Shown here one piece after another: positions 1-8,062 of a stretch of 26,039 bases of DNA (positions are counted from its first letter, which is position 1; every line of letters begins with the position of its first letter). Below the pieces are notes generated by a model. That model ran no database searches. It saw only the letters and a program-made list of their open reading frames with translations, and had not been told where the DNA came from. The DNA is from Bacillota bacterium. Its GTDB lineage: Bacteria; Bacillota; Clostridia; Tissierellales; Sedimentibacteraceae. The DNA lies in assembly GCA_023453025.1 (NCBI GenBank), contig JAEXUD010000049.1, forward strand, positions 1 through 26,039. Direction: 5' to 3'. Both the position numbers and the translations under genes were made by a program.

Positions 1-130
1 TCCTTTTATCATTGTATTTCTTATTCCTTATCATCTAAAACCAAATCGTATTAATTTTTCAAGGTACATATAAAAATCAAATGTTTGTTGAAGTGTCTTT
101 TGACACCCTAATCCTATTAAATAAAAATAT

Positions 131-148
131 TGTGCCCGTTAGGGCACA
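131..148. terminator. Terminator hairpin after the GGDEF/HD-GYP gene
   Basis: A perfect 7-bp stem (TGTGCCC/GGGCACA) with a GTTA loop lies 11 bases past the stop of the minus-strand c-di-GMP gene. It is flanked by T-rich tracts in both directions (ATATTTTTAT when read on the minus strand, a run of T on the plus strand), so it could stop transcription from either side. Bases 1-130 hold no gene I can support, only a weak GTGTC/GACAC hairpin at 93-106. Confidence 0.8.
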
Positions 149-158
149 TATTATTTTT

Positions 159-2027
159 TTATTGCATCTCTAAAACCATATTAGTAAATATTTCTGTAAT
201 ATCAGCATCAAATTGTGTTCCGGAATTTTTATTTAGTTCCTCCAATGCTTCACTAATACCTAGTGCTTTTCTGTAAGGTCTGTCGCTGGTCATTGCATCA
301 TATGTGTCTGCAATGGCAATTATTCTGGATTGTATTGAAATTTCATCACCCCTAAAACCACCAGGATACCCCTTGCCGTCCCATCTTTCGTGATGCTTAA
401 GAACATACTCTGCTATTTCAGAAAAATCATTGGATGAGCTGAGAATTCTATAGCCTATTTCAGGATGCCTGTTTACTTCCCTTCGCTCATCTTCTGTTAA
501 TTTCTGTGACTTGTTTAATATATTTTCATCAATACCAATTTTACCTATGTCGTGCATAAGACCCGCTATCCTTATTTGATTCACCTTATGCTTGTCAAAT
601 TTCATTCTTATAGCTAACAATTCACAAAATTCACCGACTCTCTTTGAGTGAAGCATTTCTCTGTTGCTTTTTTCATACAGGGTATTCATAATCAAGTCTA
701 TTGTCTTATTTCTAATACTGGAGCTTTCATAAAGCTTGTGTCTGTACATATAATCTTCTGCATTTTTAAATACATCCTGTATGTTATCCTTTATATCTGT
801 TTTAGTTTCATACCCAAAGGAAATAGAAATATCAATTGCTCCTACTCTTTCATTTGCTGCAACTGAATTTATTCTTTTAATTATCTCCTCGGCTTGCAAT
901 AAATTGGTTCTGGTCAGTATTGCAACGAATTCATCTCCTCCAAGTCTTGCAATAATATCAGTGCTTCTACAACCTTTTTTTATAACATCAGCAGCCTTTT
1001 TTAATAGCTCATCACCAAGGCTATGTCCAAAAGAATCATTTACCAGCTTCAGCCCGTTAACATCTGCCATTATCAATGTGATGGGCAAGTTATCCTTTGT
1101 GTCTATTTCCTTTAGTTTATCTTCAAAATATCTGCGATTGTAAAGTCCGGTTAATTGATCACAATAGCTCAAGTATAAAATTTCTTCCTGCTTTTTCTTT
1201 TTTTCAAGTTCAAGATTCTTCCTGCTTGTAATATCCGTATGAGTTCCGCTGGCTATATGTGGTTTTCCTTCATTTGTCCATGATATGATCTTGCCTCTGT
1301 CCTGAATCCAAACTATGCTGCCATTCTTATGAACCATGCGATATTCATCATCATAGAAATCTATTTCTTTATTTAAAAATTTTTCCCTTCTGGCTAATTG
1401 ATTTTCCAAATCATCCGGATGAACTAACCCTTTCCATGTCGCATTGTCTATAGGTGATAACTCTTCTAAGGTATACCCGAGAATTTCGGCCCAACGGTCG
1501 TTATAAAAATACTCACCGGTCTTAAGGTTCAGTTCCCATGTACCGACATTGGTGCCTTCGATAATATTTTCCATTCTTTTGCGGCTGTTTTCAATTTCCA
1601 ATAATTGATTTTTTTCATTTGTAATGTCTATAAAATACATCATGAGATAATTATTTATCGGAGAATAAAGGTTTATTCTATGCCACTTATTAACAGCCCT
1701 GTAATAAAGCTCAAATTCCTGCTTTCCTTTAGTTACAGCCTTATAAGCATAATTATTTAATCTTTTGAATTCATTATCATCCATATAGCAGAAGACTTTA
1801 GAAAGTCTGCTACCTCGTATGTCTTCTCTTTTAAGTTCTGTTCTTTTTTCAAAAATTGTATTTACTTCTTTAATCTCATAATCACAAGGCTTAAATGTCT
1901 CATCATATATGATTTTAAAAAATGCATAACCAATAGGCAATTCTTCAAATAAATGCTTGTAAAAGCTGTCACAAAAAAAATGTTTTTTAAGAACGGCATA
2001 CGCTTGCCTTTTTGTTTTATACAACAT
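159..2027 (-). CDS. PAS-PAS-GGDEF-HD-GYP bifunctional c-di-GMP protein
   Basis: A predicted c-di-GMP turnover protein with both a cyclase and a phosphodiesterase domain. Residues about 20-135 form a PAS-like region. Residues about 150-268 form a second PAS (PAS_3-like, with WxxLVHPDD and an EYRMVHKNGS segment). A GGDEF domain spans about 285-435 with an intact GGDEF signature at 363-367, preceded five residues upstream by RSTD, a match to the RxxD inhibitory I-site. The C-terminal 180 residues are an HD-GYP domain with HD at 492-493, HH at 545-546 and the GYP signature near 553-555. There are no membrane segments, so it should be cytosolic, with the PAS domains as sensors. An AGAGGA ribosome site precedes the ATG. 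It is a single-gene unit with its own promoter and terminator. Both catalytic motifs look intact, so the net direction of activity cannot be told from sequence. Confidence 0.95.
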   Translation of the reverse strand: MLYKTKRQAYAVLKKHFFCDSFYKHLFEELPIGYAFFKIIYDETFKPCDYEIKEVNTIFEKRTELKREDIRGSRLSKVFCYMDDNEFKRLNNYAYKAVTKGKQEFELYYRAVNKWHRINLYSPINNYLMMYFIDITNEKNQLLEIENSRKRMENIIEGTNVGTWELNLKTGEYFYNDRWAEILGYTLEELSPIDNATWKGLVHPDDLENQLARREKFLNKEIDFYDDEYRMVHKNGSIVWIQDRGKIISWTNEGKPHIASGTHTDITSRKNLELEKKKKQEEILYLSYCDQLTGLYNRRYFEDKLKEIDTKDNLPITLIMADVNGLKLVNDSFGHSLGDELLKKAADVIKKGCRSTDIIARLGGDEFVAILTRTNLLQAEEIIKRINSVAANERVGAIDISISFGYETKTDIKDNIQDVFKNAEDYMYRHKLYESSSIRNKTIDLIMNTLYEKSNREMLHSKRVGEFCELLAIRMKFDKHKVNQIRIAGLMHDIGKIGIDENILNKSQKLTEDERREVNRHPEIGYRILSSSNDFSEIAEYVLKHHERWDGKGYPGGFRGDEISIQSRIIAIADTYDAMTSDRPYRKALGISEALEELNKNSGTQFDADITEIFTNMVLEMQ

Positions 2028-2065
2028 GGCATTCCTCTCTAATTGATAAATAAATATCTTAAAAA

Positions 2066-2094
2066 ATTATACCGTAAAATTGGTAATATTTCAA
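2066..2094 (-). promoter_or_regulatory. Sigma-A type promoter of the GGDEF/HD-GYP gene
   Basis: On the minus strand, TTGAAA (2094-2089) and a perfect TATAAT (2071-2066) are separated by exactly 17 bases. The predicted start of transcription is near 2059, about 30 bases before the ATG. This is one of the cleanest promoters in the window. Confidence 0.8.
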
Positions 2095-2153
2095 TATATT
2101 TGTTATTAAGCATTCTTATAAATATAACATTATTTAATTTTTATAACATGTTT

Positions 2154-2630
2154 TTAGATTATTTTTTTAATCCATTCGGCAACTGATTGTTTTGCTTGCT
2201 CTGAGGAAATAGGGTTTTTTATGTTTGTCTGAACAAAAAATGTGTCAATAACTTTTCCACCCTTTGCTTCAACTCGTTTTGCTATTGAATCATATATTGA
2301 TCTTGGTGTTTTGCTATCAGCTTGAGTTATAAAAAGAAAAACATTTTTATTTGTGAAATTCATTTTATTTAATAAAGCATTAATTGGCGTAGAGCTTTTT
2401 CCTGCCCATACTTGGCATCCAATGAAAATATTATCATAATCCTTAAAATCAAAATTCATCGGTTTAATTTTTCCATTAAGCCCTATTAAAGAAGATAATG
2501 CCGCCCAGCCAAAACCAATTTCATTTTGTAATTCTATTTTTTTAATATCCGCATCAACCAGCTTCGAAATTTCTTGTGCAACTATTTCTGTATTGCCGCT
2601 TCTCGTATAATATACAACTAAATTTTTCAT
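2154..2630 (-). CDS. Flavodoxin-like protein
   Basis: A 158-aa flavodoxin-fold protein. The N-terminus carries a beta strand followed by the FMN phosphate-binding loop (YYTRSGNTE, residues 8-16), and a central GCQVWAGKSSTP segment fits the flavin isoalloxazine loop. Proteins of this type are small cytosolic FMN carriers for low-potential electrons or quinone reduction; the partner is not visible here. The length is typical of short-chain flavodoxins. A strong AGGAGGA lies just upstream of the ATG. It is the last gene of a same-strand run behind csaA (56-bp gap), so it may be co-transcribed. I see no convincing terminator in 2101-2153, only weak AT-rich pairing. Confidence 0.88.
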   Translation of the reverse strand: MKNLVVYYTRSGNTEIVAQEISKLVDADIKKIELQNEIGFGWAALSSLIGLNGKIKPMNFDFKDYDNIFIGCQVWAGKSSTPINALLNKMNFTNKNVFLFITQADSKTPRSIYDSIAKRVEAKGGKVIDTFFVQTNIKNPISSEQAKQSVAEWIKKII

Positions 2631-2686
2631 TATATCCTCCTGTTTTTCCTGATTTTTTAAGTAAATAAATAATAATTCAAGACGTA

Positions 2687-3016
2687 TTATCCTAATTTAT
2701 CTCCTTTTTCAACCGTTCTATCAGGTTGTATTAAAACAACTCCATACTTGGAGTAGGTTCCAAGTACCAATACCTCTGACATAAAATCAGCTATTTGTCT
2801 AGGAGGAAAATTCACTACTGCAAGAACTTGCTTGCCAATTAAATCTTCGACCTTATATAAATCTGTAACCTGCGCACTGGATTTTTTTATGCCTATTTCA
2901 TCCCCAAAATCAACTAATAATTTATATGCAGGACGCCTTGCCTTTTCAAAAACCTCTGCGTTAACTATTTCACCAACCCTTATGTCTATTTTTGCGAATT
3001 CATCGAATGTAACCAT
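2687..3016 (-). CDS. csaA: CsaA, tRNA-binding-domain export chaperone
   Basis: A 109-aa protein consisting of a single EMAP/Arc1p-type tRNA-binding OB-fold. It has the CsaA hallmarks: FxKxDIRVG near the start, IGIKKSSAQ at about 42-50 and VVNFPPRQIADFMSEVLVLG at about 67-86. Length and motif order match Bacillus subtilis CsaA (about 110 aa). In that species CsaA is described as a homodimeric chaperone linked to protein export; the fold is shared with the C-terminal domain of methionyl-tRNA synthetase. It lies 32 bp downstream of the SanA-like gene and is probably in the same transcript. Confidence is high on the family and moderate on the export role in this organism. Confidence 0.93.
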   Translation of the reverse strand: MVTFDEFAKIDIRVGEIVNAEVFEKARRPAYKLLVDFGDEIGIKKSSAQVTDLYKVEDLIGKQVLAVVNFPPRQIADFMSEVLVLGTYSKYGVVLIQPDRTVEKGDKLG

Positions 3017-3048
3017 TTTTCACCTCTCAAATATTATATTGATTATAT

Positions 3049-3732
3049 CTATTTATTATCATTTGTCACATCTCCATTACCACTAACCGGAATTGCTGGT
3101 CCTAAATATTTAGAGTCCGGCTTAACTATTGACTTGAAATAATCCTTCACTCTTGCTGCCTTTTCTCGTAATTCTCTTGCTTCTTGTCCCGCATAAATAC
3201 GCGGGTCCGCTGAAATTCCATAAGCTTCTATGCCAAGAGCATTAGCAATATATAATGCTCTGTACAGATGGTAACTTTGACTGACTATAATTATTTTACT
3301 TGCCTGGAATATTTCCCTGGCTCGATATATGCTGTCATATGTTGATATACCCGCATGATCCATAAACACATGCTCTGATAAAATACCATTTTTAACGGCA
3401 TACGCCTTCATTGTATTGACTTCGTCATAATTCTTTGTGCTGTGATCTCCGCTCATAAGCAATCTGTCGGATATTCCCCTGTTATATAAATCAATGCCTG
3501 CCAATATTCTGTCTTCAAGCATAGGACTTGGAGATCCATCTCTTCTGATGCCTGCTCCAAGAACAATTATGCAATCAGCATTGATGCCTGTTGCCTCATC
3601 CGCAGCAATAATCTTAGTCTTTGTTGAAGATATAACATGGTTATTAATTATTGCAAATGAAAAAAATGTTATGGCAATTAATATAATAAAAAAAATTAAT
3701 AAAAACTTTACAAATTTTTTACCTCTGTTCAT
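3049..3732 (-). CDS. SanA/YdcF-family (DUF218) membrane-anchored protein
   Basis: A 227-aa protein with one N-terminal membrane helix (about residues 9-29) followed by a DUF218 domain. The family signature is clear: IIVLGAGIRRDGSPSPML at about 54-71, LLMSGD at about 90-95, STYDSIYRARE at about 130-140, and VSQSYHLYRALYIA at about 150-163. SanA of Enterobacteria is linked to envelope barrier function and vancomycin exclusion at high temperature, but the biochemical reaction of DUF218 proteins is not settled. The helix suggests an outward-facing domain tethered to the membrane. It sits between the SHOCT protein and csaA on the same strand. The name vancomycin exclusion protein should not be read as a demonstrated function in a Firmicute. 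Confidence 0.88.
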   Translation of the reverse strand: MNRGKKFVKFLLIFFIILIAITFFSFAIINNHVISSTKTKIIAADEATGINADCIIVLGAGIRRDGSPSPMLEDRILAGIDLYNRGISDRLLMSGDHSTKNYDEVNTMKAYAVKNGILSEHVFMDHAGISTYDSIYRAREIFQASKIIIVSQSYHLYRALYIANALGIEAYGISADPRIYAGQEARELREKAARVKDYFKSIVKPDSKYLGPAIPVSGNGDVTNDNK

Positions 3733-3772
3733 TCAATCACCCTGCTACCGCCATTTAAATCAATAAATTATC

Positions 3773-4132
3773 TTACATGAATCTTTTTCTCGCTGCCTCA
3801 TATTCATCTTTTTCCATAAAGCCATTTTGATACAAACTTTTTAGTGTCTCCAGTCTTTTTTGAGAATCTGTTTTGTTCTTTAAATCTACAGTATTAAATT
3901 TTTCAACTTCAGCATCAGGCTTTTCAGCCTTGACAGCGCTTTTTTTGTTAATACTGCTCATATCAACATTCTTCATACGCTTAAAAGTTGTTATTACTAT
4001 TGCAGCCACAACAAAAATCGGAAGAAGTGCTGGCATTGCTCCTGCCACTCCCAATAAAGCAAAGATAATTCCAAAATAAAAACCTATCGGCATCTTTCCA
4101 TCATTTGATTTTTTTCTATAATTTCTATTCAT
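3773..4132 (-). CDS. Small membrane protein with C-terminal SHOCT domain
   Basis: A 119-aa protein. Residues 1-14 are basic, about 15-47 form one or two hydrophobic helices, a charged linker follows, and residues about 91-119 (LETLKSLYQNGFMEKDEYEA then basic) match a SHOCT domain, a short helical C-terminal module common in bacterial membrane and phage-like proteins and thought to aid oligomerisation. Function is unknown. The start is backed by CAGGAGAG seven bases upstream of the ATG. It is the first gene of the minus-strand run leading to SanA-like, csaA and flavodoxin. A possible promoter (CGGACA, 18 bases, TATAAT at 4185-4180) lies inside the dead GNAT fragment just upstream. Confidence 0.75.
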   Translation of the reverse strand: MNRNYRKKSNDGKMPIGFYFGIIFALLGVAGAMPALLPIFVVAAIVITTFKRMKNVDMSSINKKSAVKAEKPDAEVEKFNTVDLKNKTDSQKRLETLKSLYQNGFMEKDEYEAARKRFM

Positions 4133-4163
4133 CGATACTCTCCTGATTACATTAAATTTTTAA

Positions 4164-4292
4164 TTAATAATCTAATCTCATTATATGCTCTTTTCCAAAT
4201 ACCTGTCCGTTAAATCTAAAGCCAAAGCTCTCATATAAATTTAAATGAATACTCCTTAAATAAATACAAGGTTGTACACTTAATAAATTATA
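4164..4292 (-). pseudogene. C-terminal remnant of a GNAT acetyltransferase
   Basis: On the minus strand an open stretch of 42 codons ends at TAA 4166-4164 and reads like the end of a GNAT acetyltransferase: IYLRSIHLNLYESFGF, then RFNGQVFGKEHIMRLDY. The LYESFGF segment corresponds to the conserved alpha4/beta7 region of that fold. An in-frame stop at 4295-4293 and the lack of a start codon or ribosome site show that the rest of the gene is gone. It is not a duplicate of the intact GNAT gene at 5.5-6.06 kb, whose C-terminus is different. The rest of the 4133-4504 gap holds AT-rich sequence and the inverted repeat listed next. Confidence 0.65.
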
Positions 4293-4397
4293 TCAACAAG
4301 ACATCTTATTTACAATAATAATAGCAAATTTATGCCAAATTTATTAGATTAGGATTAATTATTTAATTATTAAATTATTTAGATTTCTAGATAAATG

Positions 4398-4457
4398 CAA
4401 CTCTCACTTCGTCGAAATACAAAATTATACATTTGTATTTCAACGAAAGGAGAGTTG
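4398..4457. repeat. 60-bp imperfect palindrome (26-bp arms)
   Basis: Arms at 4398-4423 and 4432-4457 pair at 23 of 26 positions around an 8-base loop. The outer eight bases (CAACTCTC/GAGAGTTG) and the inner ten (GAAATACAAA/TTTGTATTTC) match fully. It lies 47 bases past the stop of the E2-like gene. It could act as a terminator, but there is no T-tract on either side. It could also be a MITE-like or stem-loop repeat. No second copy occurs in this window. Confidence 0.7.
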
Positions 4458-4504
4458 TCTTATACCTTTATATAAAATTATTTGTCACCTGTAAAAAAGC
4501 AATA

Positions 4505-5356
4505 TCAGACTATCTGAGCTTCTAATTTTTCGTTACGTTTGGTTTCAAGCAGATGAGGATCTGATAAATATTTTTCCAACAGCTTAAATGACCTGGCGAA
4601 ATACAATCCGTCACAAATTCTCTCATCCATTGTATAGCCTATTTGACAGCACTTCTTTACTACTACTCTATCACCCTCAACCACAGGAAGCTTAGCCGTC
4701 CTTCCCAGAGCTACAAAAATACCTGTGGTTCCGAAATCATAAAGGTGGTGATAAATATAATTGGTGTCAATTGACTTCAAGTAAGTAAAAAGTAATGATG
4801 TATGAAATGGGCTGGCATCAATGACTCTTTTAGGAAGCATGTTGTATTTATCCAATGCTTTCAAAATTTTAACTAATAGCTTTTTAATAAATCCAGGCAT
4901 TGACATAACCCATTCAGCAAGCTTGTCTGTATCATTGGTTGTTTTGTAAGACAAGGCTTCATCAATCTTTTTATTAACGATGTCAGTTATCTCATAAATA
5001 TTTTCGTTACCTGTGAACTCAAATTTTACAGTCGTTTCCTCTCCTTCATCACGAAGCGAACGTTTGACTGCCATAGAAACAAATATGCCGTTTCGCTCAT
5101 AAATCCGACTGTTCATGATAAAACGATTAAGCTCAGGTCTTTCAGCAATCAGCCGTACATAGCACGCAATAAATAAATGCATATAATTTAATCTAAATCC
5201 CTGATCTTTTTTTTCATCAATATATCTGTCAATACTGTCAGCACAAAATATTTGCTTTGAAAAATTCTGTGCATCACTTCTTTTTTCCATAATATAAGGA
5301 ATAATTTGAATAAATGGTTTTAACGTTGTTATTAACATGCCGTCACTTCTTTTCAT
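4505..5356 (-). CDS. E2-like acyltransferase domain protein lacking catalytic His
   Basis: A 283-aa stand-alone protein with the chloramphenicol acetyltransferase/dihydrolipoyl acyltransferase fold and no lipoyl or subunit-binding domain. The C-terminal half has the family pattern: FxVALGRT at about 214-220, a basic strand, then YTMDERICDGLYFARSFKLL at 241-260, the counterpart of the E2 active-site segment (DHRxxDG). The active-site His is Glu here (E245), while D249-G250 are kept. The N-terminal half (LNYMHLFIACYVRLIAERPELNRF, about 56-79) also fits E2 catalytic domains. With the His replaced it may not perform normal acyl transfer, and the substrate is unknown. The ATG has a GGAGG-type site. 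It is followed by the 60-bp palindrome. Confidence 0.8.
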   Translation of the reverse strand: MKRSDGMLITTLKPFIQIIPYIMEKRSDAQNFSKQIFCADSIDRYIDEKKDQGFRLNYMHLFIACYVRLIAERPELNRFIMNSRIYERNGIFVSMAVKRSLRDEGEETTVKFEFTGNENIYEITDIVNKKIDEALSYKTTNDTDKLAEWVMSMPGFIKKLLVKILKALDKYNMLPKRVIDASPFHTSLLFTYLKSIDTNYIYHHLYDFGTTGIFVALGRTAKLPVVEGDRVVVKKCCQIGYTMDERICDGLYFARSFKLLEKYLSDPHLLETKRNEKLEAQIV

Positions 5357-5412
5357 GGCTCCTCCATTGTCATCCGCCGAATAATAAAAAATGATGTAAC
5401 TGTATAATTCAT

Positions 5413-5418
5413 ATTATA
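5413..5418 (-). promoter_or_regulatory. Extended -10 promoter of the E2-like gene
   Basis: A perfect TATAAT on the minus strand (5418-5413) is preceded by TGA, giving an extended -10. The best -35 (TTGTAG) is 19 bases upstream and poor. The implied start near 5406 leaves a leader of about 50 bases before the ATG at 5356. Confidence 0.5.
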
Positions 5419-5497
5419 TCATTTACATCAAAATATTCTACAATTATTTAATAGTCACCACTATCAATTTATATGAAAATTATGACCCCAGAAATTA

Positions 5498-6061
5498 TCA
5501 TGTTTTTCTTAATATGTATTCATCTCTTAATATTGCGTAAACTGCTGAATCGCAGATACCTGTATTATTTTTTCCAGCTTGTCTTAAAATTCCTTCAAGC
5601 TGCATCCCCGCTTTTTTCATAACGATTCCAGAAGCCGGATTCATAGTATCATGCCTTGCTTCAATCCTATTTACTCCAACCTCATCAAATAAAAATTTAA
5701 TTACTGCATTCATTGCTTCAGTTGTAATACCTTTATTCCAAAATTTCTTTCCAATGCAATAGCCAACCTCAAACAATCTTAAATCTTCGAATAATCTAAA
5801 TACCCCTATACTTCCTACAGCTTCATTTGTTTTCTTCAATTCAATGCACCAATGATAGTAATTGTCCCTTTTTGATTCTAATACGTACTTCTCGACAACT
5901 TCATCTGTTTCCCCGATATTCTTATGAGTAGCCCAGGTGATATATTTTGTCACATCATCATCGCTTGCCCAATTTTTGTACATATCTTCAGCATCTGTCA
6001 GTTTAAACTTCCTTAATATAAGTCTATTGGTCTCAATTGGTCTTGTTCCTAAGTACTTCAT
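5498..6061 (-). CDS. GNAT N-acetyltransferase (RimJ/RimL type)
   Basis: A 187-aa single-domain acetyltransferase. The start (IETNRLILRKFKLTDAEDMY, residues 9-28) is typical of the RimJ/RimL/Acetyltransf_3 branch. The acetyl-CoA loop region reads GYCIGKKFWNKGITTEAMNA at about 100-119, and NPASGIVMKKAGMQLEGILR at about 146-165 is the C-terminal signature. Relatives acetylate ribosomal protein N-termini, antibiotics or small amines, so the substrate cannot be assigned. AAGGAG lies eight bases before the ATG. It is transcribed away from the M20 hydrolase gene and separated from it by 243 bp. The downstream 136 bp to the E2-like gene contain that gene's promoter, so the two are probably separate units. 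Confidence 0.88.
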   Translation of the reverse strand: MKYLGTRPIETNRLILRKFKLTDAEDMYKNWASDDDVTKYITWATHKNIGETDEVVEKYVLESKRDNYYHWCIELKKTNEAVGSIGVFRLFEDLRLFEVGYCIGKKFWNKGITTEAMNAVIKFLFDEVGVNRIEARHDTMNPASGIVMKKAGMQLEGILRQAGKNNTGICDSAVYAILRDEYILRKT

Positions 6062-6218
6062 ATCTGCTCCTTATTAATTATTTATTCTTAAAATCTGTAG
6101 TCAACAAAATAGCTCTTTTAACTTAGTATGCAAAAATTTATGCTAAAAATATTATATATTAGTTAATGATAATTTACTAGAAAATCATTTAAAACAAGCT
6201 GTGAATATTGCTAAAATG

Positions 6219-6227
6219 TGGTATAAT
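6219..6227 (+). promoter_or_regulatory. Extended -10 promoter of the M20 hydrolase
   Basis: TGG followed by TATAAT (6222-6227) makes an extended -10 element. The -35 region (CTGTGA, 17 bases upstream) is weak, as is common with extended -10 promoters. The expected start near 6234 gives a leader of about 70 bases to the ATG at 6305. Confidence 0.6.
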
Positions 6228-6304
6228 CAAAACATAAATGTAATAAACACATGAATACAGAACTTGTACCAATAGTTGTATTATTTCAATGGAGGTAAAT
6301 TATT

Positions 6305-7486
6305 ATGATAGGTGAATTAGAAATCAAGGTTAATGAACTGGTAGAAAGCTTAGACAATGAACTTGTTGAACTAAACAAATTTTTATTTGATAATCCTGAA
6401 CTGGGATACGAGGAATTCAAGTCCTCAAAAGCACATATTGATTTACTTAAAAAACACGGGTTTGAAGTTGAGGAAGGATTTTTAGGAATTCCTACCGCAT
6501 TTAAAGCAGAATATGATAGTAAAAAAGAAGGCCCTTCAATAGGTTTTCTGGCTGAATACGACGCTCTGCCGGGAATAGGCCACGGCTGCGGACATAATAT
6601 TTTAGGAACCACAAGCACAGGTGCAGGTATAGCTCTTTCTAAATTGATAGATGATTTGGGAGGAAAGGTACTTGTTTTCGGTACGCCGGCTGAAGAAACA
6701 AGCGGTGCCAAAGTAGATATGACTAATAAAGGAGCGTTCAACAATTTAGATGCTGCGCTTATTGTTCACCCGGAAGCAAAGTTTATAAAAAGCTGCCCTT
6801 CTCTTGCAATGGATGCAATTCAATTCATATTCAAGGGAAGAACCGCACATGCTGCAGCCGCCCCGGAAAAAGGAATAAATGCCTTGGATGCCTGCATTCA
6901 AACATTTAACAATATAAATGCCTTAAGACAGCACATACTTTCAACTGCAAGAATTCATGGTGTTATAAAAGAAGGCGGAAAGGCAGCGAACATAGTGCCG
7001 GACTTAGCTGTGGCACAGTTTTACGTAAGAACACTCAGCAAGGATTATCTAAGAGAATTGTCCGAAAAAGTTAAAAACTGCGCCAGGGCAGGAGCAATGG
7101 CTGCAGGTGCTGAATTAGAAATTTCCAATTATGAATACAGCTTTGACAATTTGATTACCAACAATGCATTGCAAGAGGATTTTATTAAAAATTTAAATTC
7201 ATTAGGCATAACAACCATCGGTGAAACAGATCTGATGATGGGCTCAACTGATGTTGGTAATGTAAGCCAAGTATGCCCCACAATTCATCCTATGTTCGCC
7301 ATAGCAGATGAAGGAGTTGATATTGTAACGCATACAGTTGAATTTGCAAATGCAACTTTGTCCGACACGGCACATAAAAACATGCTCATAACTATAAAAG
7401 CATTAGTTCTGACCGGTGTTGATGTTATAACTGATAAGGAACTGTTGAAAAATATTAAGGATGAATTTCAATACAACTTAAAATAA
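6305..7486 (+). CDS. M20D-family metallo-amidohydrolase
   Basis: A 393-aa member of the M20 peptidase family, M20D branch (AbgB / PM20D2-like aminoacyl or N-acyl amino acid hydrolases). Visible active-site elements: AEYDALPGIGHGCGHN at 83-98 with the metal ligands C95 and H97, the Glu pair E130-E131 in PAEETSGAK, and H155 in IVHPEA. The dimerisation-domain segment GRTAHAAAAPEKGINALDA follows at about 178-196, and STDVGNVSQVCPTIHP carries the last metal-side His. It should remove an acyl or aminobenzoyl group, or cleave a dipeptide, in the cytosol; the exact substrate is not readable. GGAGGT lies nine bases before the ATG. It converges with the phosphoribosyltransferase gene with only 14 bp between the stops and no clear terminator there. 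Confidence 0.9.
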   Translation: MIGELEIKVNELVESLDNELVELNKFLFDNPELGYEEFKSSKAHIDLLKKHGFEVEEGFLGIPTAFKAEYDSKKEGPSIGFLAEYDALPGIGHGCGHNILGTTSTGAGIALSKLIDDLGGKVLVFGTPAEETSGAKVDMTNKGAFNNLDAALIVHPEAKFIKSCPSLAMDAIQFIFKGRTAHAAAAPEKGINALDACIQTFNNINALRQHILSTARIHGVIKEGGKAANIVPDLAVAQFYVRTLSKDYLRELSEKVKNCARAGAMAAGAELEISNYEYSFDNLITNNALQEDFIKNLNSLGITTIGETDLMMGSTDVGNVSQVCPTIHPMFAIADEGVDIVTHTVEFANATLSDTAHKNMLITIKALVLTGVDVITDKELLKNIKDEFQYNLK

Positions 7487-7500
7487 TAAGCAAATTCATT

Positions 7501-8043
7501 TTAATTTATTTCAAAAAGAGGTAAAGCTTCTAAAAATATAATATCTTTTCTTTTTGAAGCTTTGCCTTCTGCCAGTATGGCGGCTTTAGCAACAACATTG
7601 CCTCCAACAGTTTTAATTAATCTTTCAATTGCTGATAAAGACTCACCAGTGCTTATGACATCATCGATAATAGCAACCCGTTTTCCTTTTATATCTAATG
7701 CATCTTGTTCATCCAATACAAGCATTTGTTTCTTTTGAGTGGTTATTGAGACTACTTCATCAATAATCGGTGAATCCATATAAGGCTTTACGCTTTTACG
7801 TACTACAATATATTTTTTCATATTTAATAATCTTGACATTTCAAATGCCAGAGGAATACCTTTAGCTTCAGCAGTTACCAAGAAATCTACCTCCGGCAGT
7901 CTTTTTACTAAATCTATGGCAGACGCACATACAATTTCCGTATCTCCTAAAATTACAAAGCTTGCAATACTTAATTTTTTGTTTATCTGAATAATAGGCA
8001 GCTCTCTTTTTATGCCTGAAATTTCAATACTGTATGTTTTCAA
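7501..8043 (-). CDS. Type I phosphoribosyltransferase (APRT-like)
   Basis: A 180-aa phosphoribosyltransferase. The 5-phosphoribosyl-pyrophosphate (PRPP) loop is VAIIDDVISTGES at 123-135, a good match to the type I signature with two acidic residues then T-G-E/T. TAEAKGIPLAFEMSRLLNM at about 57-75 and YIVVRKSVKPYM at about 78-89 resemble adenine/xanthine phosphoribosyltransferases. It would salvage a purine base with PRPP. The base specificity is uncertain and a regulatory role is possible. It is the second gene of a pair, 19 bp behind the flavin reductase-like gene, and probably shares that promoter. A link to the nucleoside hydrolase 4 kb away in the same salvage route is only an inference. 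Confidence 0.85.
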   Translation of the reverse strand: MKTYSIEISGIKRELPIIQINKKLSIASFVILGDTEIVCASAIDLVKRLPEVDFLVTAEAKGIPLAFEMSRLLNMKKYIVVRKSVKPYMDSPIIDEVVSITTQKKQMLVLDEQDALDIKGKRVAIIDDVISTGESLSAIERLIKTVGGNVVAKAAILAEGKASKRKDIIFLEALPLFEIN

Positions 8044-8062
8044 TTCTTAATCCTCCACTCCA

